DNA from: Mediterraneibacter massiliensis
Lineage (GTDB): Bacteria > Bacillota > Clostridia > Lachnospirales > Lachnospiraceae
Direction of reading: 5' to 3'
DNA length: 64,000 nucleotides
Assembly (NCBI RefSeq): GCF_001487105.1
Contig: NZ_LN913001.1
Span: 645,353-709,352 of the forward strand
In this document: positions 54,040-62,126 of the stretch, one piece after another
How the letters are laid out: each line of letters opens with the position of its first letter
Position numbering within the stretch: the stretch's first letter is position 1
Made by a program: the position numbers and the translations under genes
The notes under the pieces: model-generated
Told to the model about the DNA's origin: nothing
What the model saw: the letters and a program-made list of their open reading frames with translations, nothing else
The model's database searches: none

Positions 54040-54654
54040 ATGGGAGAACAGGCGGAGCTGTCCAAGCAGCAGCAGAAATCAAAGGAAACGAAAGAAAAGA
54101 TTTTCCAGGCGGCAAAGAATATTTTGCAGAAGAAGGGGTATGAGGAACTTTCTATCAAAAATATATGTGAAGAAGCCGGTGTGTCTAACGGAAGTTTTTA
54201 CCATCATTTTAAAACAAAGGATGATCTGCTGTCTTATTATATAGAAGATCAGCCCAGAGTAAACCCGGATTATCTGGCCGCGCCAAAGAGTGCACGGGAG
54301 GCTAGTCGGGCAATCGTGGAAGTTTATCTCAATTATGTGCAGTATTGCCGCAAGCTGGGCGTGGAGTTTATGTCGGGATATTATGATACAAAAAATCAGG
54401 CGCTGAACCCGGCGATCCGGACAGAGCGCCCTTACCCGATCGTAACGGTACAGAATTATGTAGAAAAGGCGGTACAGACCGGCGTTATTTCCCTTCGGGG
54501 AGAGATCGAGGAATTTACAACAGATATTCGTATGATCGTGATCGGCAATGTGTTCGAGTGGTGCCTTAGAAACGGACATACCGATTTTGAGGGAAATATG
54601 AGCCGTTCTTTGGAGAGATATCTGGACAGTACGCTGCAGGAAGGAAAAGAATAG
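54040..54654 (+). CDS. TetR-family transcriptional regulator
   Basis: 204 residues from the ATG at 54040. AAAGGG lies upstream. The helix-turn-helix is at about residues 18-60 (KIFQAAKNILQKKGYEELSIKNICEEAGVSNGSFYHHFKTKDDLL). The ligand domain is not specific. First gene of a unit with a lipid kinase, GDPD and PAP2 genes, it probably controls membrane-lipid turnover and may sense a lipid-like compound. Confidence 0.93.
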   Translation: MGEQAELSKQQQKSKETKEKIFQAAKNILQKKGYEELSIKNICEEAGVSNGSFYHHFKTKDDLLSYYIEDQPRVNPDYLAAPKSAREASRAIVEVYLNYVQYCRKLGVEFMSGYYDTKNQALNPAIRTERPYPIVTVQNYVEKAVQTGVISLRGEIEEFTTDIRMIVIGNVFEWCLRNGHTDFEGNMSRSLERYLDSTLQEGKE

Positions 54655-54670
54655 GGATGGGAGAAAAAGT

Positions 54671-55594
54671 ATGGAATATAATTTTATTGTGAATCCATGC
54701 GCTAGATCGGGAAAAGGGAAACTTATTTGGGACAGACTGGAACCCGTGTTGAAAAAGAAAAGAATCGCTTACCATGCCTATCTGACCAGATGTGCAGGAG
54801 ACGCGGCAGATATAGCCAGAAGGATCACAGAGGATGGGAGAGAGCATATTCTTGCGGTACTTGGGGGCGACGGCACAGTCAATGAAGTATTAAATGGGAT
54901 CTGTAATATACGAAAGTCCATACTTGGTTATATACCGATCGGTTCGAGCAATGATTTTGCCAGAGGGATGCAGATTCCAAGAGAACTGGAAGAAGCACTG
55001 GAACTGATATTGGAGAGCAGGCATATACGGGAAATGGATGTAGGTGTGATGAGTCGAAAGGAGAAGCAGAGGAGATTTGCAGTAAGTGCAGGGATAGGGT
55101 TTGATGCGGCGGTCTGCCATGAGGTCTGTCTGTCCAAGTGGAAAAGAATACTGAATGTATTCCATCTGGGAAAATTAAGTTATGCAGTGGTGGCGCTTAG
55201 GCGCCTGATAAAGGATCCGACAGTACGTGCCAGGATCTGTCTGGATACCGGAGAAGAGATGGTCTGTGACAGAACATATTTCATTGCTGGTATGAATCAG
55301 AAATACGAAGGCGGAGGCTTTCGTTTTTGTCCGCAGGCCTCGGCGCAGGATGGAAAACTGGATGTGATCATAGTGGAGGGAATCTCCAAATGGAAGATCC
55401 TCTGTCTGCTTCCGACTGCGTTCTGGGGCGGTCATGTGCGATTTAAAGGAGTGAGCGTACGGCAGTGTAAGAGTATGGAGGTACATTTGGAGAGTCCATT
55501 GCCGATCCATACAGACGGGGAACCTGTATTTTTAAGAGATGAAATGAAAGTATGTCTGATGCCGGACAAGATCAGGGTGATCGCAGGCTGCTAG
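54671..55594 (+). CDS. Diacylglycerol/lipid kinase family protein
   Basis: 307 residues. NPCARSGKGKLIWDRLEPVL and GGDGTVNEVLNGI form the nucleotide site of the DAGK catalytic domain (YegS/DgkB type), followed by PIGSSNDFARGM. It would phosphorylate diacylglycerol or a related lipid at the membrane. It lies 16 bp after the regulator and 9 bp before the GDPD gene. Confidence 0.93.
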   Translation: MEYNFIVNPCARSGKGKLIWDRLEPVLKKKRIAYHAYLTRCAGDAADIARRITEDGREHILAVLGGDGTVNEVLNGICNIRKSILGYIPIGSSNDFARGMQIPRELEEALELILESRHIREMDVGVMSRKEKQRRFAVSAGIGFDAAVCHEVCLSKWKRILNVFHLGKLSYAVVALRRLIKDPTVRARICLDTGEEMVCDRTYFIAGMNQKYEGGGFRFCPQASAQDGKLDVIIVEGISKWKILCLLPTAFWGGHVRFKGVSVRQCKSMEVHLESPLPIHTDGEPVFLRDEMKVCLMPDKIRVIAGC

Positions 55595-55603
55595 GAGGAG
55601 CGC

Positions 55604-56419
55604 ATGAAGTGGTTGTTGATAATCGGAATACTTGTGTCTTGCTTGCTATTGTATCTGTTTCTTATAGCACCGCATTTGGGCGGCAGAGAGAGGATGCATC
55701 CGTTTTTGGGAGTCCGGTGGGCGCATCGTGGACTGCACAGCGCACAGTCGGGAATACCGGAGAACTCTATGGCAGCCTTTCGAGCAGCGGTGCGGGAAGG
55801 GTATGGAATCGAGTTGGATGTCCATTTATCCAAAGATAATAAGATTGTTGTGTTCCATGATGATACATTCGATAGAGTATGCGCAAAAAGCGGGACGGTA
55901 GAAGAAACAGACTACCGAGAGATGCGGACATACAGCCTTTTGGATACAAAAGAGAAAATTCCTTTGCTTAGAGATGTACTGTCCTTTGTGGACGGGCGTG
56001 TTCCGCTTTTGATCGAAGTGAAGCTACCTACAACCGATACAAAGATATGCGAATATCTGGAAAGAGAGCTGAAAGAATATAAGGGAAGATATATGATCCA
56101 GTCGTTTAACTGTTTTGTGCTGCACTGGATAAAAAAATATCATTCGGACGTTTTACGAGGCCAGCTGTCTGAAAATCTCACACGGACGGGGAAGCATCCG
56201 CATTATGTATTTCGCTTTCTGGTGAAAAATTTATTGACAAATGCACTTTGCCGTCCGGATTTTATTTCCTACAAAATGTCTGATACGGCGAATATAAGTC
56301 TTTGGCTGAATCAGTATCTGTTTCGTGCGCCTATCGCTGTGTGGACTCTTCACGGCGAAAAGGAAATAAGACAGGCAAAGAGAAGGTTTCAAATGTATAT
56401 TTTTGAGCGTGGCCGATAG
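55604..56419 (+). CDS. Glycerophosphodiester phosphodiesterase, membrane-anchored
   Basis: 271 residues. An N-terminal membrane helix (WLLIIGILVSCLLLYLFLIA) precedes the GDPD barrel: WAHRGLHSAQSGIPENSMAAF, IELDVHLSKDNKIVVFHDDTFDR and LLIEVKLP provide the metal- and substrate-binding residues. It releases glycerol-3-phosphate from deacylated phospholipids or teichoic-acid-like polymers. AGGAGGAG precedes the ATG. Its position fits a lipid recycling unit with the kinase. Confidence 0.93.
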   Translation: MKWLLIIGILVSCLLLYLFLIAPHLGGRERMHPFLGVRWAHRGLHSAQSGIPENSMAAFRAAVREGYGIELDVHLSKDNKIVVFHDDTFDRVCAKSGTVEETDYREMRTYSLLDTKEKIPLLRDVLSFVDGRVPLLIEVKLPTTDTKICEYLERELKEYKGRYMIQSFNCFVLHWIKKYHSDVLRGQLSENLTRTGKHPHYVFRFLVKNLLTNALCRPDFISYKMSDTANISLWLNQYLFRAPIAVWTLHGEKEIRQAKRRFQMYIFERGR

Positions 56420-56475
56420 AAACGGGGGAAGTAGTAAAGAAATTCAAAAGATTTGTTAAGGATTTATGAAGAGTA

Positions 56476-56504
56476 TTGTTGAGAAAATAGAATCGTGATA
56501 TAAT
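56476..56504 (+). promoter_or_regulatory. Candidate promoter of the PAP2 gene
   Basis: TTGTTG (56476-56481), 17-bp spacer, TATAAT (56499-56504), 45 bp before the ATG. The PAP2 gene may thus be expressed apart from the regulator-kinase unit. Confidence 0.6.
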
Positions 56505-56548
56505 CGGTAAAACATTGAAGGAATTTAATAAAGAAGGAAGTTGCTTAT

Positions 56549-57223
56549 ATGGCAGTAAAAGAAAGAGTTTTTAATTTTATAAAGAAATATAAACATGCAT
56601 GGGTATTTCTTTACGTGCTGATCTACATGCCGTGGTTTATGTATTTGGAAAAGCATATTACAGTACAATCGGAGTATCATGTGATCCACTCGGCGCTGGA
56701 CGATAAGATCCCGTTTATAGAATTTTTTATCGTGCCTTATCTGCTCTGGTTCGTGTTTATTGCTGTGGTTTTTCTATATTTTTTCTTTACCGATGTAAAT
56801 GGATTCTATAAGCTGGCAAAGTTAAGTTTTATAGGGATGACGCTTTTTCTTGTCATCTCCACGCTGTTTCCAAACGGTCTGGCGCTTAGACCGATCGTGT
56901 TCCCGCGGGATAATATATTTACAGATATGGTGAAGATGCTCTATATGGCGGATACACCTACAAATGTATTCCCAAGTCTGCATGTGTTTAACTCTCTGGC
57001 GGCGTGTATCGCTATTTATGAAAGCAAGACGCTTAAGAGACATAAAATGATCAGTTCGTGCGCATATGTTCTGGCCGGATCCATTATCTTGGCTACGATG
57101 TTTTTAAAGCAGCATTCGGTGATCGATGTGATGGGAGCTTGTCTGATGGCGTATACATTGTATCAGTTTGTCTACGCAGCAGAACGCAGGAAAGCTCCGA
57201 ATGTGAGTAAACAGACAGTATAA
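56549..57223 (+). CDS. PAP2-family membrane phosphatase
   Basis: 224 residues with about six membrane helices. The central motif FPSLHVFNSLAA and the third motif KQHSVIDVMGACLMAY carry the two catalytic histidines of the PAP2 superfamily. The first motif is degenerate, as in the inositol-phosphotransferase-like subgroup. It probably dephosphorylates phosphatidic acid or a prenyl phosphate. GAAGGAAG precedes the ATG. Confidence 0.88.
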   Translation: MAVKERVFNFIKKYKHAWVFLYVLIYMPWFMYLEKHITVQSEYHVIHSALDDKIPFIEFFIVPYLLWFVFIAVVFLYFFFTDVNGFYKLAKLSFIGMTLFLVISTLFPNGLALRPIVFPRDNIFTDMVKMLYMADTPTNVFPSLHVFNSLAACIAIYESKTLKRHKMISSCAYVLAGSIILATMFLKQHSVIDVMGACLMAYTLYQFVYAAERRKAPNVSKQTV

Positions 57224-57257
57224 GTACACAGGAAAATCGCATAAAAAGATGAAAAGG

Positions 57258-57296
57258 TTCTGTAAAGCTGTACCCGGTCTTTACAGGATCTTTTTT
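57258..57296 (+). terminator. Terminator after the PAP2 gene
   Basis: TTCTGTAAAG (57258-57267) pairs with CTTTACAGGA (57279-57288), followed by TCTTTTTT. It overlaps the end of the minus-strand AraC relic. Confidence 0.85.
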
Positions 57297-57729
57297 GCGT
57301 GCGTCCCGGTATATTGAACAGAAAATTTGCGCAGTTCGCCGGGAGTCATATGAAAGGTACGTTTAAATAAGCGGTTAAAATAACTGCAATTATCAAAACC
57401 AACGCTGAAGGCAATGTTGGTGACAGAGTCTTCTGTTGTTTCCAGAAGCCTTTTGGCCTGGTTTAACCGATAGTGGTTCAGAGATTCAATGGGAGAGGTC
57501 ATCATTCCATGCGCAGAGATATCCCCGATGTTTCCAGAGTGACCAGGTCGGTTCGATGTGTATATAATTCTTTCCACAATTTGCAGAGTGCTATATGTAT
57601 ATCCAGTTCTTCAAGGGGCGGCGCATTCTGGCACTGAGAGAGTATAATCTCTTCAGGGATTGACGCATTAGTATTAGCACCGCAGGATGCTTCTGTGAAC
57701 GTATTGAAAGAAAGCGGGCAAGATCGCAA
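57281..57729 (-). pseudogene. Decayed AraC-family regulator
   Basis: Two overlapping minus-strand frames carry pieces of one regulator. The 3' frame (to about 57460) ends with the second AraC helix-turn-helix and its hallmark: SLNHYRLNQAKRLLETTEDSVTNIAFSVGFDNCSYFNRLFKRTFHMTPGELRKF. The 5' frame (57502-57729) has a linker-like stretch (LDIHIALCKLWKELYTH) and stops after LETSGISLRME. The first helix-turn-helix is missing between them, so both a frameshift and a deletion have occurred. No start or ribosome binding site is credible. It is a relic. Confidence 0.8.
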
Positions 57730-58040
57730 ATGTAAAAGTAGGTGGCATATGACGTGGCAAACGACAAGGAGTATGATGGTGAGCCGAAAGTAAAACTGGA
57801 ATTACTGGCAGTATCCCAGGAGAACTTAAGAGAATAAGAAAAACTAGTTTACTGAATATTTGTGACTGGATGTATAAAAACAAAGCCTTAAATATGTCTA
57901 AATTTACTAAAAACAGAGTGCGGCAGCTTCTTTTGGAGAGAAATAGTCGTTCCCAAAAGGTAAGGATGGTGTTATAATAATAAAAGCGTCTCGCCTTGTA
58001 CAGGCGGAGAAAGTTCAGAAGCGCAGGAGGAAGAGAAAAG
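57730..58040. other. Intergenic region upstream of trpS
   Basis: No gene is supported; the part next to the relic may hold further decayed regulator sequence. A weak promoter, TTCCCA-17-TATAAT, ends at 57979, about 60 bp before trpS. There is no T-box sequence (no AGGGTGG-type antiterminator and no terminator), unlike many Firmicute aminoacyl-tRNA synthetase genes. Confidence 0.45.
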
Positions 58041-59126
58041 ATGGGAAAGATAATGCTGACAGGCGACAGGCCTACGGGCAAGCTGCACGTGGGGCACTAT
58101 GTGGGTTCTTTGAAGCGCAGGGTAGAGCTGCAGAATAGAAATGATCTTGATGAAATGTATGTAATGATAGCAGATGCACAGGCTTTGACGGATAACGCGG
58201 ATAATCCGGAGAAGGTGCGTCAGAATATTATAGAGGTGGCGTTGGATTATCTTGCCTGTGGTCTGGAACCGGAGAAATGTACGATGTTCATTCAGTCTCA
58301 GATCCCGGAATTGTGTGAATTATCCTTTTATTATATGAATCTGGTGACTGTATCAAGACTTCAGAGGAATCCGACGGTGAAGGCGGAGATACAGATGCGG
58401 AATTTCGAGGCAAGTATCCCGGTAGGGTTTTTTACCTATCCGATCAGCCAGGCGGCAGATATTACGGCATTTAAGGCGACGACAGTTCCCGTAGGAGAGG
58501 ATCAGCTGCCGATGCTGGAACAGACAAAAGAAATCGTACGAAAATTTAATTCCGTGTATGGGGATACGCTGGTGGAGCCGGAGATCCTCCTGCCGGAGAA
58601 TCAGGCATGCCTGCGCCTGCCGGGTACAGACGGCAAGGCAAAGATGAGTAAATCACTGGGAAACTGTATTTATTTGTCAGAGGAGCCAGAAGAGATACAG
58701 AAGAAGGTGTTCAGTATGTTTACGGATCCAGAACATATCCGTGTGGAGGACCCGGGAAAATTGGAAGGCAATACTGTCTTTACGTATCTGGACGCATTTT
58801 GCAGGCCAGAGTATTTTCCGGAATTTTTGCCGGATTATGCAGATCTGGATGAACTGAAGGCACATTATAAACGTGGCGGCTTAGGAGACATGAAGGTGAA
58901 GCGTTTCTTAAATAAAGTACTGCAGGCAGAATTAGAGCCGATCCGCAATCGCAGGAAAGAATATCAGAAAGATATACCATACGTATATGAGATCTTGAAA
59001 AAGGGCAGTGAAAAGGCGGAAGAGACTGCCGCGCAGACACTGCACGATGTAAAAGAGGCGATGAAGATCAATTATTTTGAAGATCAAGAGTTGATCGCTA
59101 TGCAGGCAGAAAGGTTTGCTAAATAA
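58041..59126 (+). CDS. trpS: Tryptophanyl-tRNA synthetase
   Basis: 361 residues from the ATG at 58041, which follows CAGGAGGAAG; an upstream in-frame start lacks a site. It is a class I synthetase that charges tRNA-Trp. The signature [17 protein letters not shown] (HIGH-type HVGH) and the KMSKS motif in [14 protein letters not shown] are intact. It is somewhat longer than the 330-residue Bacillus type and probably represents the second TrpRS group found in Clostridia. Expression control is not visible. Confidence 0.95.
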   Translation: MGKIMLTGDRPTGKLHVGHYVGSLKRRVELQNRNDLDEMYVMIADAQALTDNADNPEKVRQNIIEVALDYLACGLEPEKCTMFIQSQIPELCELSFYYMNLVTVSRLQRNPTVKAEIQMRNFEASIPVGFFTYPISQAADITAFKATTVPVGEDQLPMLEQTKEIVRKFNSVYGDTLVEPEILLPENQACLRLPGTDGKAKMSKSLGNCIYLSEEPEEIQKKVFSMFTDPEHIRVEDPGKLEGNTVFTYLDAFCRPEYFPEFLPDYADLDELKAHYKRGGLGDMKVKRFLNKVLQAELEPIRNRRKEYQKDIPYVYEILKKGSEKAEETAAQTLHDVKEAMKINYFEDQELIAMQAERFAK

Positions 59127-59148
59127 ACGGCAGAAGATAACATACTTT

Positions 59149-59194
59149 AAGTGGAACTGTGTGAAAAGAAATTCATGACAGTTCCACTTTTTAT
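59149..59194 (+). terminator. Terminator of trpS
   Basis: GTGGAACTGT (59151-59160) pairs with ACAGTTCCAC (59178-59187), flanked by AA and TTTTT. Confidence 0.9.
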
Positions 59195-59200
59195 GCAATA

Positions 59201-59233
59201 AAAAAACTGTTCTGAATTTCAGAACAGTTTTTT
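59201..59233. terminator. Bidirectional terminator between trpS and tRNA-Arg
   Basis: AAAAAACTGTTCTGAA pairs with TTCAGAACAGTTTTTT with a one-base loop centre, a nearly perfect 33-bp palindrome. On the minus strand it lies just after the tRNA gene and ends that transcript. Confidence 0.92.
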
Positions 59234-59238
59234 CCCTA

Positions 59239-59312
59239 CGTGCGATAGAAGATTCGAACTCCCGACCTTCTGGTCCGTAGCCAGACGCTCTATCCAGCTG
59301 AGCTAATCGCAC
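59239..59312 (-). tRNA. tRNA-Arg, anticodon ACG
   Basis: 74 nt on the minus strand. The acceptor stem is GTGCGAT/ATCGCAC, the D arm GCTC...GAGC, the anticodon arm TCTGG-CTACGGA-CCAGA with anticodon ACG (read as ICG after deamination), and the T arm GGGAG-TTCGAAT-CTTCT. CCA is not encoded. It reads the CGU, CGC and CGA codons. Confidence 0.96.
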
Positions 59313-59344
59313 ACATGTGAAGTTTTTCGTTCACAGCAGATATT

Positions 59345-59373
59345 AGTATATAATATTGTGTGGATGTTGTCAA
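59345..59373 (-). promoter_or_regulatory. Promoter of tRNA-Arg
   Basis: On the minus strand TTGACA (complement of 59368-59373), 17-bp spacer, TATACT (complement of 59345-59350), about 30 bp before the tRNA. A near-consensus stable-RNA promoter. Confidence 0.8.
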
Positions 59374-59495
59374 GTACTAGAAGAAAAAATATTCACCAAA
59401 AATATTCATTTTTCTGTAGCAGTCTCAATTTACCAAATTTACCAGATATTTACAGTCTGATATCTGTAGTCCGCATATGTACACAGGAAGTGAAT

Positions 59496-59541
59496 AAAAG
59501 TGCCGGGCAAGGCGTCCTTTTTCGCTGCCCGGCGCACTTTT
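59496..59541 (-). terminator. Terminator of the phosphofructokinase gene
   Basis: AAAAGTGCCGGGCA (59496-59509) pairs with TGCCCGGCGCACTTTT (59526-59541) with a small bulge. It lies just downstream of the minus-strand gene, and its left A run becomes a T run in that transcript. Confidence 0.85.
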
Positions 59542-59558
59542 GTATACAAATGAAAAGT

Positions 59559-60791
59559 TTAATAAGGACGGAATAGATGTCTTGGGATTCCGTCTACCAT
59601 GATAGGAGACACGTCCCCTTGTATCAGCGGCCGTACATAGTTGACAAATTCGTCTGTCACATAGGTCCCTTCTTCATTCAGCCATTCTCTTGGAACTAAT
59701 TTTTCATCATTAGCGATCTTGTGTACGTCTTTTACCTCTGTTCCGCTCTGGTAAGGATCGTCGGACAGGCGCTTAAGAACGACCATCTTGCCGGAATCGC
59801 CTTCATCTGCGGCTTTTACTGCGGCTCCGCCTACCTGATATGCTTCCAGGATATCTACACGGGATGCGCAGTGAGAAGCGGAACGCTGCAGGGAACTTAG
59901 TTCGATGGCGCGTGTCTTGCAGCCGATCTCTCCGGCAATATAACTTGCCAGATAATTCGCTGTACCGGACAGCTGCTTATGTCCAAATGCGTCTACAAAA
60001 TCAATGCTCTGTCCCAGTTCGCATACATACCGTCCGTCAGCGAGGCGGATCCCTTCCGAGATTGCCACAACGACAGAAGGTTTCTGCTCCAGAAGTTCTT
60101 TTACCTTATTGCCGAACGTCTCTATGTCAAAGGGAAGCTCGGGCAGATAGATAAGATCAGGACCGGAGCAGTCTTCGCCTTTTGCCAGCGCTGCGGCGCC
60201 TGTCAGCCAGCCTGCGTTTCGTCCCATGATCTCCACGATCGATACAAGTCCGTTTTTATATTCCAGGCAGAAGCTGTCACGGATGATCTCCTTTACAGAA
60301 GTGCCGATATATTTCGCGGCACTGCCATAGCCAGGCGTATGATCGGTCAGGGCAAGGTCATTGTCGATCGTTTTAGGACAGCCGACAAAACGTGTAGGAT
60401 GTCCGGTTACGATGGCATAGTCGGACAGTTTTTTGATCGTGTCCATGGAATCATTGCCTCCGATATAGATGAATGCCTCGATATTTAATTTGTCCAGAAT
60501 TTTGAAAATCTTTTCATATACATCCCTGTCCTCATGGATCTCCGGCAGTTTATAACGGCAGGAACCTAAAAATGCCGCCGGCGTACGCTTTAGAAGCTCG
60601 GCATCCAGTTCATTGGTAATAAATGCAGACAAGTCGATATATCGTTCCTGCATCAGTCCCTGTATTCCGTGAAGCATACCGTATACTTTTTCAGCGCCCC
60701 TGTCTTTTGCAGTACGGTATACGCCTGCAAGGCTGGAATTGATCGCGGCAGTGGGTCCACCGGATTGGCCAACGATTATGTTTCCTTTCAT
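59559..60791 (-). CDS. pfp: 6-phosphofructokinase, predicted PPi-dependent
   Basis: 410 residues. The N-terminal GQSGGPTAAINSS and the catalytic PKTIDND are clear. At the two positions that separate phosphate donors, this protein has D114 (GGNDSMDT, where ATP enzymes have GGDGS) and K140 (PKTIDND, where ATP enzymes have PGTIDND). Both favour pyrophosphate, so it should interconvert fructose-6-phosphate and the 1,6-bisphosphate reversibly. Length also fits the PPi group more than the 320-residue ATP type. GGAGGT precedes the ATG. Confidence 0.85.
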   Translation of the reverse strand: MKGNIIVGQSGGPTAAINSSLAGVYRTAKDRGAEKVYGMLHGIQGLMQERYIDLSAFITNELDAELLKRTPAAFLGSCRYKLPEIHEDRDVYEKIFKILDKLNIEAFIYIGGNDSMDTIKKLSDYAIVTGHPTRFVGCPKTIDNDLALTDHTPGYGSAAKYIGTSVKEIIRDSFCLEYKNGLVSIVEIMGRNAGWLTGAAALAKGEDCSGPDLIYLPELPFDIETFGNKVKELLEQKPSVVVAISEGIRLADGRYVCELGQSIDFVDAFGHKQLSGTANYLASYIAGEIGCKTRAIELSSLQRSASHCASRVDILEAYQVGGAAVKAADEGDSGKMVVLKRLSDDPYQSGTEVKDVHKIANDEKLVPREWLNEEGTYVTDEFVNYVRPLIQGDVSPIMVDGIPRHLFRPY

Positions 60792-60827
60792 GTAGAATAC
60801 CTCCGTCTCAATAGATTATTAATTTAT

Positions 60828-60856
60828 ATTTTAGTGCATTTTGCCTAATTTGTAAA
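60828..60856 (-). promoter_or_regulatory. Promoter of the phosphofructokinase gene
   Basis: On the minus strand TTTACA (complement of 60851-60856), 17-bp spacer, TAAAAT (complement of 60828-60833), about 37 bp before the ATG. Confidence 0.6.
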
Positions 60857-60973
60857 CGCATAAATAAAAAAAATCGTTAAAATGACGAAAATTATCAAGC
60901 GAAAAAGATGATATAATGTTTTCAGGTGTTTCATGAGTATGAAACAATGTTCTATCGGAAAGGAAAAGAGAAG

Positions 60974-62074
60974 ATGAGCAAGTATGACTATCTGATCGTC
61001 GGCGCAGGACTGTACGGCGCAGTCATGGCGCACGAATTGACGAAGAGAAATAAGCGTTGTCTTGTGATCGACAAAAGAGAGCACATCGCGGGCAATATCT
61101 ATTGTGAGGAGATAGAGGGGATCCAGGTCCATAAGTACGGAGCGCATATCTTTCACACGTCTGATAAAAAAATCTGGGAATATATGAATCAGTTTACAGA
61201 GTTTAATAACTATATCAATTCTCCGATCGCGGTTTATAAAGATGAATTATATAATCTTCCATTTAATATGAATACATTCAGCAAAATGTGGGGGATCCGT
61301 ACGCCACAGGAAGCGAGGGACATTATCCAAAGACAGGTCGAAGAATCCGGGATCACCGATCCAAAGAATCTGGAAGAACAGGCATTGTCTCTCGGCGGCA
61401 GAGATATCTATGAGAAACTGATCAAAGGGTACACAGAGAAGCAATGGGGGCGTGACTGTAAAGAACTGCCGGCATTTATCATCCGGCGGCTTCCGTTTCG
61501 CTTTACTTACGATAATAACTATTTTAATGATCGTTATCAAGGCATACCGGTGGACGGATATACCGCTGTCGTAGAAAGAATGTTAGACGGTATAGAAGTA
61601 AAGACGGGAACCGATTTCTTTGCTCTGAAAAAGGAGCAGCCCCAAATTGCGGAGAAGGTGATCTTTACAGGCATGATCGACGAATATTTCGAGTATTGTC
61701 TGGGCGCTCTTGAATATCGTTCTGTGCGGTTTGAGACAGAGGTGCTGGACTGTGAGAACTATCAGGGGAATGCGGTCGTCAATTATACAGAAAGGGAGAT
61801 TCCCTATACCCGGATCATAGAGCATAAACATTTCGCTTTCGGAAAACAGGAGAAAACGGTTATTTCCAGAGAGTATTCTTCTGCGTGGAAAGTCGGAATG
61901 GAACCGTATTATCCGGTGAATGACGAGAAGAATGAGCGGCTCTATGAAGCGTATAAAAAGCTGGCGGTAAAAGAGCGGGACGTTGTCTTTGGGGGGCGTC
62001 TCGGCGAGTATAAATATTATGATATGGATAAAGTCGTCGCCGCGGCGCTTGCGAAAGTCGAAGAGATCGTTTAA
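60974..62074 (+). CDS. glf: UDP-galactopyranose mutase
   Basis: 366 residues from the ATG at 60974, with AAAGGAAAAGAG upstream; an upstream in-frame ATG at 60926 lacks a site. It converts UDP-galactopyranose to the furanose form used in surface polysaccharides, using reduced FAD. The FAD-binding YLIVGAGLYGAVMAHE (residues 5-20), the HKYGAHIFHTSD motif and conserved aromatic residues of the substrate pocket (EKQWGRDCKELPAFIIRRLPFRFTYDNNYF) are present. No other polysaccharide genes are in the window. A TATAAT box lies at 60912-60917. Confidence 0.95.
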   Translation: MSKYDYLIVGAGLYGAVMAHELTKRNKRCLVIDKREHIAGNIYCEEIEGIQVHKYGAHIFHTSDKKIWEYMNQFTEFNNYINSPIAVYKDELYNLPFNMNTFSKMWGIRTPQEARDIIQRQVEESGITDPKNLEEQALSLGGRDIYEKLIKGYTEKQWGRDCKELPAFIIRRLPFRFTYDNNYFNDRYQGIPVDGYTAVVERMLDGIEVKTGTDFFALKKEQPQIAEKVIFTGMIDEYFEYCLGALEYRSVRFETEVLDCENYQGNAVVNYTEREIPYTRIIEHKHFAFGKQEKTVISREYSSAWKVGMEPYYPVNDEKNERLYEAYKKLAVKERDVVFGGRLGEYKYYDMDKVVAAALAKVEEIV

Positions 62075-62126
62075 GTGTATAAGAAGGTAAACGGGATATA
62101 AAAGAGAGGAAGAAGAGGAAAAGGGA

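Noticed and set aside
57840..58040. T-box riboswitch for trpS
   Set aside because: No T-box consensus, specifier loop or terminator could be found upstream of the gene.
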